Shown here piece after piece: positions 11,077-22,830 of a stretch of 64,000 nt of DNA (the first letter of the stretch is position 1; each line of letters opens with the position of its first letter). Source of the DNA: Blakeslea trispora (taxonomy: Eukaryota; Mucoromycota; Mucoromycetes; Mucorales; Choanephoraceae). Position numbers and translations under genes: made by a program. The DNA is taken from the NCBI GenBank assembly GCA_025331445.1, contig JAIWNE010000115.1, forward strand, positions 1 to 64,000, in the 5' to 3' direction. The notes beneath the pieces are model-generated. The model saw only the letters and a list, made by a program, of their open reading frames with translations, was not told where the DNA came from and made no database searches.

Positions 11077-11510
11077 CATATGATGCAGCAGTGAGAATAT
11101 TTGAATCATGGGCATCTGTGCAATTTGTTCTTACATAATTATTATTAGCATTTTCTCTTGATACATTTAACTTTTATACAAATTGTTTGATAGTAGCTGG
11201 CTTTATATTTGAGCATTGATCGCTCATCGCTTAAAAAAATAACTTTCCAAATAAGATTACAATTGTGATAAATCGCATAACCTTTACTCTTTTTCATTGT
11301 AGGCTTGAGTTGTTAGATTTTCGGTAGTTCCGCGTTTTATGAAGGTAGGATCATCGTATTATTGATATTGCAAGTAAATAATGAGAAGAAAACCAATATG
11401 ACCAAAACGATAGATGTAATGTAAGAAAAGGAGTTTTTTTAATCGAAAGCAAAATCAAGCTCTATACTACTTCTACAGTAACACTAAAGTAAACCCGAAT
11501 ACCTTAACCC

Positions 11511-11606
11511 GTCGGGTACCCGGCGGGTGACTCGACTCGACTTTAGATTTTTGGCAAACCCGACTTTTTGTAAGTCGAGTCGAGTCAAACTCGACCCGTA
11601 CCCGAC
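11511..11606. repeat. GC-rich long inverted repeat (CGACTCGAC type)
   Basis: Arms 11511-11543 and 11572-11606 are mutually inverted; the inner 13 bp (CTCGACTCGACTT and AAGTCGAGTCGAG, 11531-11543 and 11572-11584) are perfect. The outer parts share GGGTAC/GTACCC and CGGGT/ACCCG blocks. The segment stands out from AT-rich surroundings and could be a MITE or the end of a DNA transposon. No protein is encoded. Confidence 0.6.
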
Positions 11607-11645
11607 AGATTGCGATTCCTACTTAAACGTAATAAATGTTTGCTA

Positions 11646-11924
11646 GTTTGAAGCATTTTGCAATCTAAACCTCCATTGCGGTAATAAAATTAGCACCTCC
11701 GCTGCGCTTTGGTTAATTTTCTTTACCTTCATTATGGTTTAGAACGCTTCGCTTTGAAACATGCTCGTGCTGCCGCAAGCCAACTAATCCGATGAGAATA
11801 TCAATGTGGGGGCCCCACCCATATTATTTTTGAACCTTCGCTATGGTATAAAATAACCCCTTCGCTGCGCTTCGTGTATTTTAAACCGTCGCTTTGGTAA
11901 AAAAAACATGTGTCCCGGGGCAGC
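11646..11924 (-). repeat. Helitron-associated GC-punctuated end repeat, copy B
   Basis: About 280 bp of AT-rich sequence punctuated by motifs such as CGCTGCGCTTCG and GGGGGCCCCACCC, with CCCGGGGCAGC at the right end. Read on the minus strand it matches 59290-59575, which directly follows a Helitron helicase 3' end. It is therefore probably the 3' portion of a Helitron or a non-autonomous derivative. No coding capacity. Confidence 0.6.
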
Positions 11925-12474
11925 GAAAAAGACTTGAGCTTATCCTAATAATTAGTTCATAACTAAGTCAGATGGGATCAAATATGAGTGAGTCTTTCAA
12001 AAGCAACAATCCATGCTTGCTTTCAAAAATAAAAACTCATCTAAACTTAAGACTCGAATTATCTAAGGAAATAGCAGATCAATCGAATGATATGGACTGT
12101 CCTGATTTTGGAAAGTGTAGGAACCAATTTAATTAATAGCAAAGTACGATCAAGGTTTGCAATAACTGAAGTGAAGCTCAAATATTAAATGTAAGTTCCA
12201 ATACACTTTGAAACTCTTTGGAAGGGTTAGCGCTCGCCTAAGAAGATTTGCAAGATATAATGGTTCTAGTTGCAAAGGACTTAAAATTGACTTATCCTTA
12301 CAATAACACAGTTTAGGTTTTAATACTGCCAAAAAATCTTCCCCTAATCCACATCAAAGCAACACAATGATAGCAAATACATCTCATTTAACCGCAATCA
12401 TTCCTCATAGAAGATTCATTACTCAATTTTCTTGCGATGTTTCTAGTATACTGAGTGTTGAGAGGATCATACTC

Positions 12475-12594
12475 GCTTCGCGTGAGGGGGAGGGACAACC
12501 CTCCCCCTTAAACCCCCTCCCAGATGGCTAAGGCTTACTCTACTGATCCTGACTAATGATGGCTTCGCGTTTGGGGGAGGGACGACCCTCCTCC
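12475..12594. repeat. Pair of G-rich hairpin repeats
   Basis: Two direct copies of a GCTTCGCGTnnGGGGGAGGGACnACCCTCC-like unit, 12475-12508 and 12562-12594. Each can fold into a hairpin (GGGGGAGGG against CCCTCCCCC in the first copy). They look like mobile or Helitron-derived debris; function unknown. Confidence 0.5.
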
Positions 12595-12734
12595 AGCAGG
12601 TTTAACGCTCGTAAGTTGTTGCTGTCTAAGGCTAATCAGTTTTCTGAGATTCAAATTTAATTTGTGACTGAGAAATTAGAAAGCGTGTAAAAAAAGTTAC
12701 AAACGACTCTATGTTTTTAATTATATAGAAGATA

Positions 12735-12815
12735 GATAAACGACATCTTATCTTTCTCTAATAAACCATACGAGTTCTAAAGGACTTCTCTGTTTCTACT
12801 CTGACACTCACAACA
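12735..12815 (+). repeat. LTR fragment related to 10484-11076
   Basis: About 80 bp matching the right end of the LTR at 10484-11076 with a few substitutions (from ATAAACGACATCT to CTGACACTCACAACA). Only the R-U5-like end is recognisable; the left part is lost or diverged. Confidence 0.6.
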
Positions 12816-13098
12816 GATAAAACCTACTTTCCGAAACCAGTCAACCAATACTACATATGCGTGAAAGATTCTAGCCATTAGACTGCTACAGTCTCTTTGT
12901 AATAAGAGAGAGAAAGAGAGAAAAGGTTAGAATCTGTTACTTGATTCAATTTGATTTAGCCATACTCGAGGCATTAGTTTTTGTTCATCTTTATTTGATT
13001 GGTATACAGGAGAGTTAAAGTGTCTTTTTTTCTGCTGCTCCTTTCTTGACATTTTTGCTCATAAAATAAAAATTCACGATATATTACAATCACCAGAG
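12816..13098. other. Intergenic
   Basis: AT-rich with a short GA-rich run near 12905-12925. This is the 3' flank of the RING gene. No feature supported. Confidence 0.4.
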
Positions 13099-14615
13099 TC
13101 ATGGCTCTTCATCACTACCTTCTTCATCAACATAATCTTTGCCTCGAAAGTCACGTTTACATAAGGGGCATTTTGAGTTAAGTCCTAACCATTCATGTAC
13201 ACAATCTTTATGATATTGATGATTGCACCTTGAAGAAGAAGAAAAAAAGAGAGTTTGTCATGTGTACACTCTAAAAGAAATACCATTTCTTACCATAATT
13301 TACAAACGAATTCTTCATTCTCATATTCACATAAACAGATAGAACACACTGCATCTTCAGATTGTGGCAGAGTCAAATACTGATATGTCTGTTGATCCTG
13401 TGTAGATTTACTTTTATGATGACGCTGCATAAATTGACGTATCCAATTGTGTCGCTTTGAACTGACGACTGATTTGATTGACTTGTTGGTGTGATCGTTG
13501 GCTAAAGAGTGAGCTTGAGCTTCCTCTGTTTCTTGTGCTGGCTCGGCTCTTTTGTATCGAAAAACTGGTATCTTGGCAATTTCTTCCTTTGAACCACCCA
13601 TCATGATGTTTGCAATATTGATGTTGAATGCTCTAAGTGCCACTGTGGAACAATACATAAATAATGTGTCTACCAAACTTCTTTATTCTTACCCAAGACA
13701 CAAGGCAAACAAAAGACAATCGAGGCACATGCTAAGAGTGGTACAAGCAGTATCATGTATCCAAACAAGACCCAAGTCAAGACTGTATAGTAATACAAGT
13801 CTGCATGTCGTAAACAGTCTGAAGGAGAAAACAAGAGATAATTTCCAACAATAAACCAGAGAATAGCAAACAAATCCAATAGAGATTTTAGCCTATTGTT
13901 TTAGAAATAAGTCAGTTCTACAGTAAATCTTGCTCTTCTTCTTTGCACATATTATGTGTAAAAAAAAAACATTACTTGTCTACCCATCCAGTAACCAAGT
14001 TATGTGAGCCTTCATATGAGTGTTGTTCTTCGTTAGCCTCTTGAGATATATGCGTATTCGTACTAGATTCTGCTTGTTCAGAATTGCTTTGCGTGGAAGG
14101 CTGTCTAGTTCTCCTTCCATTTTGATTAGGTGGTTGTCCTACACCTCTTCTTCCTCTTGGCGTGAATAAGAGCTGATATACAGAAAGAGGCAGTGAAACA
14201 CCCACTCGAACAACTAGAATGATCAGATAGAGTTGAAATGGCTTATCGCATGATAATTCTCGTTTGCTTCCAATTGCAAGTACAGTGGCGGTAGTTGCTA
14301 TCTGTTATTGTATTCAAGTACATGTAAATATGTAAATAAGCAAGACATCTTTCCTTTCCTTCCCAAAATGAGAAAGAGAAAGAAAAGATCTCTAGCTTAA
14401 ACATAGATGCATATACAGAATGAATAGAATCAATTGCTTGTGACAAATCCAATCTATCTTTTATTATTTTATACCTGAACAATAGCCACTATAAACGACA
14501 CAACTAGTAAAAGTTTGCTTGAACTAGAAATCTGATTCCATGAATATCTCAACCAGTTTGTTCGAACTGTACGGGGCGGTGAATGATTATGGTCGGAAGT
14601 GGGTGCTGTCTCCAT
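13099..14615 (-). CDS. RING-H2 membrane E3 ubiquitin ligase
   Basis: Probable membrane-anchored E3 ubiquitin ligase. Five exons join in phase: 14615-14475, 14301-13976, 13892-13693, 13642-13294 and 13228-13099, giving about 381 residues. Hydrophobic segments are visible at KLLLVVSFIVAIVQ, QLYLIILVVRVGVSL, LLDLFAILWFIVGNYLL and YMILLVPLLACASIVFCLPCV, so four membrane passes are likely. A hydrophilic Gln/Ser/Asn-rich loop lies between the second and third. The C-terminal RING-H2 is complete: CSICLCEY, CNHQYHKDC and CPLC supply the C-C-C-H-H-C-C-C ligands, and the last intron splits the finger just before its third cysteine. An acidic tail ends in DEEGSDEEP. Substrate and compartment are unknown; an endomembrane location is inferred from the topology. 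Confidence 0.85.
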
Positions 14616-15245
14616 TTAATAGAAATTAAAACAAAAGGAAAGAAAGAAAATATATACAATAATGTGGGGAAACATTTAAAACAAAAAAAGAATCTGACTT
14701 TTTTTTCTTCTTCTTTTCTCGCTAGCTTTTTCAGTCCACTGCATAAACCACGATGTCGACATTGACAATAGTAATCTCGAGAAATAAGATAAATGGACAT
14801 CAGCTTTAGATAACATCAAGAGTGTAATAACAACAAAATGGCAACACTAATAAGTTGTTTAGCCCTTTATTTCTTTTTCTGTTACAAAAACTAATTCTTA
14901 TGACTACATTAAGCATAATAATGTCAGAAAAACATTTTTCATAGCTGTGGTTGTATTTTCAGCCCAAAAAGAAAAGGAAAAACCCGATTCTCAGTGGTCT
15001 TTTGTACTACTGATCTGTTAGGATCTCTCAAATGCTATAGATTAAAATCACTAGAATGTTCCTCTGGTATGTAATTTATCCAACTCGTTGATTTGTTAAT
15101 TACAATTTTATTATCAGACTTTAGAAGGGGGGGGGGATATTTGAACAAGTTATTTCTTACTTATTCTTCGTGTATGAAAATGTATTACAAATGAAATGAA
15201 CAGAAAGAAAAAATATATGTATGTAAAGAATTATAAAACTCTTCT
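14616..15245. other. Intergenic (RING gene promoter side)
   Basis: AT-rich space of 630 nt between the start of the RING-H2 gene and the calreticulin stop. A run of ten Gs occurs near 15127. No gene or RNA recognised. Confidence 0.4.
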
Positions 15246-16610
15246 TTACAATTCATCCTTGACAGGTCTCTTGTCTTCATCCTTAATGGCTTCGAGAATC
15301 TCTTCTTCCTTGGCCTTTTCAGCTTCATCAGCGAGAATATCATCAACATTAAGCTCAATCTTGTTGTCTTCTTCTTCACCGAGAATACCCTCAGCTTCGT
15401 TCTTGGCCTTGGTTTCGGCAGCCAACTTTTCCTTATAATCAGACAAAGCTTTTTCTTCATCAGCACGAGCAGCCTTAGATTCTTCGCGCACCTTCTTGGC
15501 TTCTTCAATATCATCCGTGATCAAGATGTTATCAAAGAGAGTACCAGACTTGACTTGCCAGATGTCAATACCTACGTGACCAAAGTCATAAGCATAGATG
15601 TCATTGTCAACCTTGTATTCGGGGTTATCGATCTCGGGATGCTCCCATTCGCCCTTATAGAGAGGGTTTGTCACCTTCTTTGGTGACCAAGGACCCTTAT
15701 AATCAGGATTGGCAATGGATGGAGGTTCCCATTCACCATCCATATCATCATCCCAGTCTTCAGGCTTCTTAGCATCTTGATCGGGAATGAATTCAGGGAT
15801 ATCATCATAACCTTCAGGCTTTACATCGTTCACATCATCAATATATTCTTCATCCACCCAATCCTCAGGCTTAGAGGCATTAGGATCCTTTATCTTTTTG
15901 GGAGGCAAGAAGTCCCAATCTTCCAAAAGGCTTCCAGAAGCTTCTTCCTTGCCATCAACCAAGATTTCATAGGTTTGATCAGGCTTTACTGTCAAGGTAT
16001 AGGTGTGTGTCAAAGTATCCTTAGGAGCAGAAACAGTCTTTTTCAAGTCATAGTTGGTGCCATTGTAGTTGAAAATAGCATGTACCATAGCCTTAGGACC
16101 ACAGATATCAGGACCAAACATGATGTTGTATTGACTGTCACCATTGAATGACTTTTGATCAAGATCGTTGTTAAAGATCTGATGTCAAAGAATAATAAAG
16201 CACATTAATACACGTCACTTGTTATTTCAACAGAACGCGTCTTTCTTGTTGTCATCTTTCTCTCGCTTTAAACGTACCTTAAGGTAACTACCGCCACAAT
16301 CAATATCTTGCTCGTTCTTCACATCGTATTGGATAACGAGGTTCTTATCCTTGTTATTGAATGGCTTGGGAATCTTGGTAGAAAGAGCATAGAAACGGTA
16401 GTCTTCGGTGGTTCTAAGACCAGACTGAGCAGCTTCATTGACGAACCATTTTCCAGAAGACACTTCAAGTTGACCAAGGTCTTCACGATAGGTAGAAGGA
16501 ACCCAACGATCCTTCCAGTTTTCTCCGTCAGAGAAAGTCTCGTGAAGGAATAATTCAGCAGAAGCTACGGTAGCAAGACCAAGAATAGCGGTAATAGTGG
16601 GAATCTTCAT
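15246..16610 (-). CDS. CRT1: Calreticulin
   Basis: ER-lumenal Ca2+-binding lectin chaperone for monoglucosylated glycoproteins. Two exons, 16610-16278 and 16178-15246, encode 421 residues. The ATG at 16610 is chosen because it opens straight into a signal peptide (MKIPTITAILGLATVASA); the longer upstream frame places the signal internally. The N-domain has the family signatures around DCGGSYLKV and YNIMFGPDICG. The proline-rich P-domain carries repeated KPEDW units, then GEWEPPSIANPDYKG, NPLYKGEWEHPEIDNPEYK and similar units; the second type-1 repeat is degenerate (KPEGYDDIPEF). An acidic/Lys-rich C-domain ends in KDEL, so this is soluble calreticulin and not calnexin. Length is as usual for the family. 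Confidence 0.96.
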
Positions 16611-16665
16611 TTCAGATATGGGTAAAGAGGGAAGAAAAATAAAGAGAAAAGAAATGTACCTTTCA

Positions 16666-16673
16666 TTTTTATA
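16666..16673 (-). promoter_or_regulatory. TATA-like element upstream of calreticulin
   Basis: TATAAAAA on the minus strand, 55-65 nt upstream of the calreticulin ATG, a plausible core promoter. A CCAAT on the plus strand lies about 15 nt further upstream. Assignment rests on position and sequence only. Confidence 0.35.
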
Positions 16674-16679
16674 CATCTA

Positions 16680-17576
16680 TTTTAGCCAATAATAGATTTT
16701 ATTAAGCGGCTGAATTGATGGCAATTTATGATTGGATAAAATGATCAGCTTTGGAAATCTTCTGGAAAGAAATAAGGCATAAAAGGTTTTTTTTTATTAT
16801 TTTCTTCTTATTCTGACTGAATTTGCGCACCAAGATTATTTTTATCCCTTTCTTTAACTTTCAATCTGAACAATCAGTCTATTTTCAAGCTTAAACAGCA
16901 CTTTAGATGCTGTATGAAATCTCTGTTGAAACAATAGCTAAAGTAATAAAACTCATTATTCAAAAGGATATCTTTCGAAAACATCGTTTTCATGTTTCTC
17001 GTTATATTGGCCTTTGCCAGAGCGAATGATGTTGCTTACTTCTTGGTTCAGCTCTCTGGATTAGCAGCATTGTTGATACTACAATAAGATTAAATTTATT
17101 GTTATTACTATGACTAGTTTTGCTGCTTACTGTAAAAAAAAAAAGCAAGACATACAAGTCATGTTAGCATAACAGCATAGGATTTTGCCCTCGACTCGTA
17201 AAGAGAACACACCAGGCCTAATCGGATTGAGGTTGCGTTATCTAGTTAGATGGATATTGTTTATTGATCTTGTTTACAAGCAATCTATTTCTTTAATGCA
17301 CATAACTTCATACAACTGCAATTGAGTCTCTTAACCCCAAGCAAACTAAACAAGAACAGAATAACATTTGTTTTTTTTAAAACAAAAGCAATAGGGCTTC
17401 TCCCTTATAAAACGCCCTTATGTATAGAAGACAACAACAACAACAACAAAAAACAGAATATATATGAAGCATAGAAAGGTGTGAAAATAATACATAGTGT
17501 TGTATAAATATATGTATATATTCATATGTTTATATTTTGTCTGCCTTTTTCCTTTCTGCATCTATAGATCTGCTCT
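16680..17576. other. Intergenic
   Basis: About 900 nt of AT-rich DNA between calreticulin and the NDUFV2 stop, with an ACA triplet run near 17430-17448 and several A or T tracts. No gene seen. Confidence 0.4.
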
Positions 17577-18511
17577 TTACAAATCTTCGCGAACCTTGAA
17601 ACCAGGACCATAAGGTTCAGAGTTCAATGAAGTGTAAACACCAGGAGCATATTCACAAGTGTGACGTCCACTTTGAGGACCAGGTGTAATGGCCTTATCA
17701 GCCTTCAAATTATCCAAAAGTTTTGTGGTTGTCTCGGGTGTCAAATCTTCCTATAAATCATTCAAGCAATATCAACCATGCTGATCTGTCTGTACTAAAG
17801 TATGCCTAAAAGAAGTACTTACATAGTAATCATCATTGATGGCCATGACAGGAGCATTGACACATGCACCAGCACATTCAACCTCGACCAAAGTGAATTT
17901 ACCATCCTTGGTAGTCTCACCAACTTCAATACCAAGGTTTTCCTTGATAGTCTTCAGGATCTTGGTAGAACCGCAACCACCCAATTGACAAGGAGTTGTT
18001 GTACAGAGTTGAAGAAAGTATTTGCCAACAGGTTGACGGTTGTACATGGTGTAGAAGGTGGCAACTTCATAGACACGCATGGGAGGAACTTCCAAAACAC
18101 GAGCAACTTCGTTCATGACGGAGATAGAGGTGAATCCATTTTGTCTTTGGCCAAGATCCAAAAGAGGCATGATAGCACCCTTCTTGTATTGTTCAGGATA
18201 CTTCTTTAAGATTTCGCTAATGCGCTTCTTGTTGTCGGCGTTGAATTCAAAAGGAATGTTGGCGTTGTTATCGGCTGTATCACGGTGCTGTTGATAGTCA
18301 AGCATTGAATTGTATAAATGAACAGTAACGAGAAAATGTCATGATTTCTTTAGTTTAGTTACTTGTCATTTCTTTTGTATATAGTTTTTGGGCTTACAAG
18401 AAAAATGGCATCTGAACGAGAAACAGAGGATGCAAAGATAGTACGCTTAGCTAAGGCATTTCGTGCAAGAGGCTTAGCAGCCTGACGAACAAGAGAACGC
18501 ATAGAGTTCAT
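17577..18511 (-). CDS. NDUFV2: NADH:ubiquinone oxidoreductase 24 kDa subunit (NDUFV2)
   Basis: Mitochondrial complex I subunit of the NADH-dehydrogenase module, binding the [2Fe-2S] cluster N1a. Exons 18511-18398, 18287-17823 and 17750-17577 join in phase 0 to about 250 residues. The N-terminus ([20 protein letters not shown]) is Arg/Ala/Ser-rich without acidic residues, as expected for a matrix-targeting presequence. The thioredoxin-like domain carries the four cluster cysteines in [12 protein letters not shown] and [11 protein letters not shown]. Preceding helices include [20 protein letters not shown] and [16 protein letters not shown], both characteristic of the family. The C-terminus ends [12 protein letters not shown]. 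Intact. Confidence 0.96.
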
Positions 18512-19210
18512 GATTGACTTTTATATTAAAAGAAGAGAGAAGGGGGGGTTAAGGGTTTATACGTTAATGGAAACAAGAAAAGAAAAGAAAAAGAAAATCC
18601 ATTGATTTTCGCTACCCCCTCCTAAAATCTAACCCCACTCGCTTTAAGCTTGGTCAGATTACAGAGACGCATGCTGCGAAAAAAAAAAAAAAAAAAAAAA
18701 AAAATTGTGTCCGGTCTATAGAGAAATATAAATCCAAACAAAATACTAAAAAAAAAAAAGATGACGTTGTTACGCGGGGTGTTTATATCAAAGGCTTAGC
18801 ACTAATATCAATGGTGAATGGTATAACTATAATAGCATCTCGAATCAACAAGGAAGGAGTCGTGCTCTCTAAACTAAAGATTAGCTGAAAAAAGCTTTTC
18901 GCAGTCGATTGTTTCTTTTATCCTATTTTCTTCAAGGAGAGAGGGAGAAAAATGTTCAATGGCCAAAAACACTAAATCTCTATGGAAAAAAGAAGAAAAG
19001 TAACTATACTTTGAGATAAATATGATTCACATGAGAGGTGCGAGATTCTGCTGTCCTTATAAAACCAGTCGCAGAATGAGTGTACACTATGCTGTTGGCT
19101 TTTGATGTTTATTTTTGAACTATAGTTTGCCCGCTTCACTGTTAAAATTGGTTCGCACTTTGCAGTGAGCTGTTTTGAGCTAATTTAAATAGTAGGATAA
19201 TGTAGGAGCC
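18512..19210. other. Intergenic with a long A-tract
   Basis: Contains a 26-nt A run (about 18679-18704). No coding region. The A-tract may be a nucleosome-excluding promoter element of the NDUFV2 gene or a retroposition scar; neither can be shown. Confidence 0.4.
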
Positions 19211-21560
19211 TCATCCAAACCCGATAAGTTTGTTCAACATCAAGTGAAATAGATACTTGAGATTAAAGATACAAGACCCTATAAGTAAGAAGATAGTATG
19301 AGATGTAATAAAAGGTTTAAATGAAGATTTGTTTTTTTTTATAAAAGACATTTCTTGTACAGCTTGTAGATGAGTTATGGGGTAACAAAGCAAGTTTTCC
19401 TGATAAAACTTCAATTGAGTCATGCTCTTCGACTCTTATTAAAGCTGCATATAACTGTCCATGACTGAATACAGATCTCAGCAAGTACAGTCCAACTTTG
19501 TTCAGAGTTTGGCCTTGCGCTTTATGAATTGTCAAGGTAAAGACAAGACGTACAGGGGGTTGAACACAACTGAATTGAATGGAACCTTGATAGTCAGCTA
19601 CAAATTCAATACTCGGAATACAGACAACTGAGCTAGCAAATGATCCTGTTGCTATAGCTGCTTCAATCATATAATGATTTGACAATCCATCCAGTTCCAT
19701 TACATAAGCCTCTTTCTCAAGACCTTATAGGTGCTACTATATTCAGTTTCAATTCATGTGGTAGCAGTGACCCAGTTTTAACCTGGTTGAGTAATTCAAC
19801 AGGAAATTCCATTGCTTGTTCATTGCTGGCAATTGTGTCAGCACTGTAGTCAATCTTTGAATCTTCAGGATATTTTTCAATCATTCATTTATTAATATCT
19901 ACAACAAAAGCATTGGTTGATGCAAGAATAACAGAACCGTTCATGCATTTATTGTTGATGATGAAACCTGAGCAAAGTTCAAAGATGTCAGGGATAGCTG
20001 GTTGAGAAAGGGTTTGAGAGATGGTCCCCGAGAATGAGGATTGAATCAGGGAGCTTGATAAAATCAATATTCGTAATTCGATCGCTGGTATAAATGGGCA
20101 TTTGAATTGTTTCAACAGTACCATTACCAATGCCTAACAGAAAGTAGGCAAATTGCTGTATTTGATTTGAGAGGGCTATGTTGTTACCACTTTGAGCTTG
20201 AGCTCTTATCATAGCAAAAGACGACTAAATAAACGATTGATTGATACACTGATTTACATTGTCTGATCGACTGCCTTTTTTTTTTTTTTTTTTTTTTACG
20301 ACTGGAAGTATTTGTCTAAATTCACTATTAAAGAGTGTTAACTGTCTAGAGCACAAGTAGAAATTGTGTGGTACAATCCGGCGATGATCTACGTTGTATG
20401 TATGTCTATTGGTCGTCTTGAGGATGGACAGTCCATTGATTTGCCTTCTATAGATAGGGCATCTCTCATTCGAGCTAACATTTGCTTCCTCAGTAATAGA
20501 CTTTGGATATTTTTGGGTAAACCCTTTGATCGAATCCATACAAAAAGCACTGGGATTGAGAACCCCACATGGTCCATGAGCCATAGTTCTCACTACTGTC
20601 TCGTGAGCCAAGGGATAAGCGACGGGATTTAGTATTTCAGCAGATACAACTTTACCAAAGTCTGTAATAGGTTGAGGTTTGTCTGTAGGATCGACAATGA
20701 GCAAGACATGAGCATGAGGAAGACCTCGTTTCCGAAACTCAATGGTATAGACAAAAGCAGCAGCTTTGACCAAAATAGGTTTTTTTTAAAGTCATTCAGA
20801 AGCTCATAAAGCTTAGGGTTGAAAACTCTGGCACAGAGATCAGGTCTATATAAATCTTTTTTGGTCGTAGAGAAGCTCTCTTTATATCTCTGGCCACTTA
20901 GGATTGCAAGTGAAAGTTATAAAGTAATTCGGCTTACTGAATCTTCTTACCACACTCAAAGCGTCTTGATATAGCTAAATCATATGTCGGGGACCACCAA
21001 TAAAGGTGAAAGACGATATGATCTTTCTGCCAATGCTTGCTAAACTTTAGAGATCATTTGCATTCGCATGATCGTTGGCATGAGCTGCATTTTATAAGCC
21101 CTGATATACTTCGAATCTGATTTTTTTTTGAATTATGACGAATGCAGTTGAGTCTGTTTTCTTCCATCTTTGCATAGTTGTCGACAATGTATTGTTGAAA
21201 TAGATTGGCAGATTAATGCATAAGATGGACATCGGTTAATCTATACATCAATCTATAGCTGCAAAACTCCATGGATGTTGCTTTGCAATTGCCTGATACA
21301 TCTCTAGTCTCAATGCTCCATTCACGTTTACCAAACGGAAAAGAAGAACATAGTGGAGTGAATCATAGTACTGATTTGACGTGCTTATCTTAGCGAATGA
21401 GCTGCTCTGATACTGAAAAACAACATCTCTTGCATCTGAAGTATCATCACTTTCACTGCCGGCAATAGTTATATCCATCTCAGATCCATGAGTTGGACGG
21501 TTGTAGCGCCTACGGTCAAATACACCTTCGGCTTTAAAAAACCAACTTCACGTCTAGAGC
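19211..21560 (-). pseudogene. Decayed Helitron (Rep/helicase)
   Basis: Remains of a rolling-circle transposon on the minus strand, in pieces and several frames. Nearest 21.5 kb is the RRYNRPTHGSE motif of the Helitron-like N-terminal region. Around 20.75-20.9 kb, RPDLCARVFNPKLYELL leads into the Rep (HUH) domain, YTIEFRKRGLPHAHVLLI, where HAH is the metal-binding HUH motif. Further down is a PIF1-type helicase end: LVFTLTIHKAQGQTLNKVGLYL and SHGQLYAALIR. Many stops and frameshifts separate the pieces. A long T run at about 20278-20298 interrupts the Rep region. The helicase core between Rep and C-terminus is largely lost. Dead copy. Confidence 0.85.
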
Positions 21561-21890
21561 CGCTATACTCGCTTCTTGGTTTTTAGGTACCCAAAGCACT
21601 TGTTTGCCTACTAACAATTTAGATCATGTCTTTATAGATGGTTACAAAAGGATTCAAAGCTTCGACGCCACTTATACTTTTTTTTTTTTTGGTATGGACG
21701 GTTTTCTTGATAAATCTAAGACGCCTTCAGTGCCACCAAACAAAAGCTTGTTAGCTTTGACCTGGGTAGATGATGTTATATTCGTATTTACTAAGAAAGC
21801 GACCAATTGATGGCGGAAGGACAGTACTTTGAAATTGTCCAAAAGAGAAAAAAAAAACCCTTTTTTTCTTTTTATAAAAATCACTTGGAG
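21561..21890. other. Helitron/DTWD1 boundary, no gene
   Basis: 330 nt between the Helitron remnant and the DTW gene. It holds two homopolymer T runs and some purine tracts. The open frame that reaches into it from the DTW gene does not look like protein-coding sequence. Confidence 0.4.
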
Positions 21891-22830
21891 ATGTCAAACA
21901 AATACAATCTCGATGATGTAGCTGAAGTCAAAGAAAAATCACCTCTTAAACATTTGAAAATTCAAGATGACACTGTTCTCTATCAGAATGCAGAAAGGAA
22001 TAAGTGCGAAGGCTGCGGCAAACAAGTAAAGCATTATTGTTACTACTGCTACCAAGTATTGGGCATGGACAGATCTTCGGTACCCAACATCAGTTTACCG
22101 GTACATCTCGACATGTAAACATCACTTAGGATCTTTGTCTTTGCTAGCAAACTAACGATCTTTCTTTCTCTTACAAAAAAAAAAAAAAACAGCATCAAGC
22201 ATGAAGGTGAAACAGACGGCAAGACAACAGCTATTCACGCTAAAGTATTAGCTTACGATGATGTTAGCATATATAACTGGAAACAGATGCCACAATATGA
22301 GCAACCAGAACGAGTACTAATGCTCTATCCAGGACCAGTAAATATCTATATTTGTAAAAAAAAAGTGGCCTTTCTCAAACAAAGATTTCTCTCATTAGGA
22401 TGCTAAAAAATTAAGCGAAATTTCAAGAGAATCGTTTGACCATTTGATTGTCATTGATGGTACTTGGAAACAAGCAAATAAGATTGTAAGAAATACTCCA
22501 CAACTACAGAAGGTACAAAAGGTCACAATTGAACCACGATCCACTTTCTTTTGGCGATACCAAGATATCAGTGTGAATTATCTGTCAACAATTGAAGCTA
22601 TCTATTATCTCTATGTCGAATACACACAAGCTTATTCAAAAGTCGAATATGATGGACAATTTGATAATCTGTTGTTCTACTACAAGTACATGTATGATCT
22701 GATACAGTATACTTATCTTAAGGGAGAGAAAAGAGGCAAAGAGTATTGCTGGAGACACAAATCCAACTACATTAAAGATAGAGATCAAATACCTGTGAAA
22801 AGGGATGCTTCGGGCAAATTTATAGAATAA
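21891..22830 (+). CDS. DTWD1: DTW-domain tRNA-uridine aminocarboxypropyltransferase
   Basis: Homologue of DTWD1, which makes acp3U in tRNA from S-adenosylmethionine (TDD/SPOUT-like superfamily). Exons 21891-22114, 22193-22337 and 22399-22830 give 266 residues. The ATG at 21891 (MSNKYNLDDVAE) is chosen; the frame open upstream is low-complexity. Near the N-terminus is a zinc-binding Cys pattern, CEGCGKQVKHYCYYC. The signature DGTW (the DTW motif region) sits in LIVIDGTWKQANKIV, and LMLYPGP with EPRSTFFWRYQ are the other conserved blocks. The C-terminal part is basic (RHKSNYIKDRDQ). No disruption seen. Confidence 0.9.

Noticed and set aside
12150..12332. 60-residue minus-strand ORF
   Set aside because: No similarity recognised, and length is expected by chance in AT-rich DNA.
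15246..16676. Longer calreticulin start at 16676
   Set aside because: It would place a 22-residue leader before an otherwise perfect signal peptide; ATG 16610 is preferred.
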